Shown in pieces: positions 21,768-22,743 of a stretch of 22,743 bases of DNA. Below the pieces are notes generated by a model. The model was not told where the DNA came from. It was given only the letters and a program-made list of their open reading frames with translations, and did no database searches. The position numbers and the translations under genes were made by a program. The number at the start of each line of letters is the position of its first letter. The stretch's first letter is position 1. Origin of the DNA: Nitrosomaritimum sp049414205 (GTDB lineage Archaea; Thermoproteota; Nitrososphaeria; Nitrososphaerales; Nitrosopumilaceae); assembly GCA_049414205.1 (NCBI GenBank), contig JBMSGE010000009.1, positions 1 through 22,743 on the forward strand. The letters run 5' to 3'.

Positions 21768-22592
21768 TCAGTCTACAATTGCTCTTGTGATGTCTGTTTT
21801 ACTGATAATTCCTGCAATTGAGCCATTTCCATCAAGTACTACCAAACCACTAACATTATTTTCAAGAATTAGTTGACATGCATTTGATAAATTTTCATTA
21901 AATTTTATTGAAACAATACCCTTAGTCATAACTTCTCTAGCTAGAGAAATATTTCCAAATCCTTCTTCGGACAAAAATCCCTTTCTAATTTGATCGGAAA
22001 CAGTAAATCCTGAATCATCTTCCTCACTTCCTAATTCAATTGAAATCCTAAACAGGTCTCTAAATGATATTATTCCTATTGGCTCTTCATTTTGATTTTT
22101 CACGATAATTCTAGAGACTTTATTTTCTAGCATTTTCTTTACAACTTTGAATAATGGTGCAGCAGAATGAGTATACACATAATCATGAGTCATAAAATCA
22201 ACAACTTTCTTATCCGAAGGATTTTCTAAATAGAAATTTACAAGATCTGTTTTAGTAAATATCCCCTTTACATTATCTTCAGATCCAATTGTAAGGGAAC
22301 TTACTCCTTTCTCAATCATTAATTTTGCTGATTCCTTCGGTGTTAAATTCTCCTCTACAAATAAGATTGGTTTCATTATTTTACTAATAGGAATATCATC
22401 TAATCCTTGTTTGGATGTTTCTGAAAAGAGGAATAATCCTACATCTTTTTCAGTGATAATACCAACTGGTTTATTCCCCTCTACAACAATTAATCTACTC
22501 AATTTAGATTCTAGTAGCTTTTTTATTACATCTGAAATTGTTGAATTTTTTAAAATTGTGATTGGTTTGTTGGATAATCCGTTTATTGACAA
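21768..22592 (-). CDS. Four-CBS-domain protein, TTG start with Shine-Dalgarno
   Basis: The product is 274 residues, two tandem Bateman modules (four CBS motifs: GIITEKDVG, GIFTKTDLV, GIISFRDLF, GIISKTDIT). There is no catalytic domain, so it is a likely adenosine-ligand sensor acting on a partner. A linker of about 35 residues (GSEEDDSGFTVSDQIRKGFLSEEGF) separates CBS3 from CBS4. No ATG is available: TTG at 22592 is preceded, with a 5-nt spacer, by GAGGTGAT (22598-22605), a perfect match to the archaeal 16S rRNA 3' end, which fixes the start. A TATA-like TTTTTATA (about 22616-22623) lies close to the start, so the true transcription start is unclear. Confidence 0.93.
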   Translation of the reverse strand: MSINGLSNKPITILKNSTISDVIKKLLESKLSRLIVVEGNKPVGIITEKDVGLFLFSETSKQGLDDIPISKIMKPILFVEENLTPKESAKLMIEKGVSSLTIGSEDNVKGIFTKTDLVNFYLENPSDKKVVDFMTHDYVYTHSAAPLFKVVKKMLENKVSRIIVKNQNEEPIGIISFRDLFRISIELGSEEDDSGFTVSDQIRKGFLSEEGFGNISLAREVMTKGIVSIKFNENLSNACQLILENNVSGLVVLDGNGSIAGIISKTDITRAIVD

Positions 22593-22597
22593 TAACT

Positions 22598-22605
22598 ATC
22601 ACCTC
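22598..22605 (-). promoter_or_regulatory. Shine-Dalgarno site of the second CBS gene
   Basis: On the minus strand this reads GAGGTGAT, 5 nt before the TTG start at 22592. It is the strongest ribosome-binding site in the window; most other genes look leaderless. Confidence 0.65.
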
Positions 22606-22700
22606 TTTAATTTGTATAAAAAGATCAACATAATTTTCATTTTTGAATTTCAATCAAATTCATTAGAATTCAAAACTCCAATCACGATAATCATAGTCTT

Positions 22701-22710
22701 TTTATATATT
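22701..22710 (+). promoter_or_regulatory. TATA box of the gene entering the right edge
   Basis: TTTATATATT is centred about 27 nt before the ATG at 22732, the classic archaeal spacing for a leaderless mRNA. Confidence 0.55.
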
Positions 22711-22731
22711 TGAAAAATTAATAGAGCAATC

Positions 22732-22743
22732 ATGGCAAAATTC
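22732..22743 (+). CDS. Start of a gene cut off by the window edge
   Basis: Only four codons (MAKF) are visible. The call rests on the strong TATA box 27 nt upstream and on the divergent arrangement with the CBS gene. The product cannot be named. Confidence 0.45.

Noticed and set aside
4927..22592. Possible mobile element, CRISPR or defence island
   Set aside because: No transposase, integrase, long direct or terminal repeats, spacer-repeat pattern or defence domains are seen. Base composition and gene style are uniform with a core chromosome.

Overview
The window looks like chromosomal DNA of an ammonia-oxidising archaeon of the Nitrososphaerota (Thaumarchaeota), most likely a Nitrosopumilus or Nitrosarchaeum relative. 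The grounds are: low GC; TATA boxes about 26-28 nt upstream of many start codons, implying leaderless mRNAs; archaeal information-processing genes (class I CCA-adding enzyme, Trm-G10-type methyltransferase, UPF0200/UPF0201, a COG2112 kinase); an exported plastocyanin-like protein; a roadblock-like protein; and 4xCBS proteins. I see no insertion sequence, prophage, CRISPR array, rRNA or plasmid function. This identification comes from protein character, not a database search.

Layout. 1-2400: tRNA-Pro(GGG), a small gene that appears broken by two frameshifts, a TPR-like protein, a small zinc-ribbon protein, a universal stress protein, a small basic protein with three GRGT motifs, and a roadblock-like protein. 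2580-10097: an RNA-metabolism neighbourhood. It holds thpR-cca-kinase on the minus strand, then UPF0200/UPF0201 on the plus strand, a secreted coiled-coil protein, and a tightly overlapped minus-strand run prs / Trm-G10-like methyltransferase / RNase Z / Sir2 deacylase. A large MscS-type channel (10142-11875) lies just upstream of prs. 12032-14903: a KamA-type radical-SAM aminomutase followed by a type I glutamine synthetase. 14982-18169: exported and membrane proteins, namely a tail-anchored protein with a possible N-terminal copper-binding His, an APC permease coupled to a YjbQ-family protein, a small two-helix membrane protein and a plastocyanin-like protein. 18291-22592: sensing and homeostasis, with two 4xCBS proteins, a winged-helix regulator divergent from a second universal stress protein, a malate/lactate dehydrogenase family enzyme and a VIT/CCC1 metal transporter. 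A new gene begins at the right edge.

The most interesting points are these. (1) The KamA homologue keeps the cluster cysteines, carboxylate Arg and PLP Lys, but has Arg and Ser where lysine 2,3-aminomutase has its two lysine-binding Asp residues. It sits directly before glutamine synthetase, which suggests an acidic substrate and possibly a beta-glutamate/beta-glutamine route. (2) The plastocyanin-like protein has Arg where the axial Met ligand is expected. (3) The malate dehydrogenase-like gene has no usable ATG, GTG or upstream TTG, so it must start at CTG or ATT, or carry a frameshift. It also has an altered substrate loop and cofactor site. (4) Six other genes appear to start with TTG. 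(5) A 16-bp near-palindrome lies between the regulator and the stress-protein gene.
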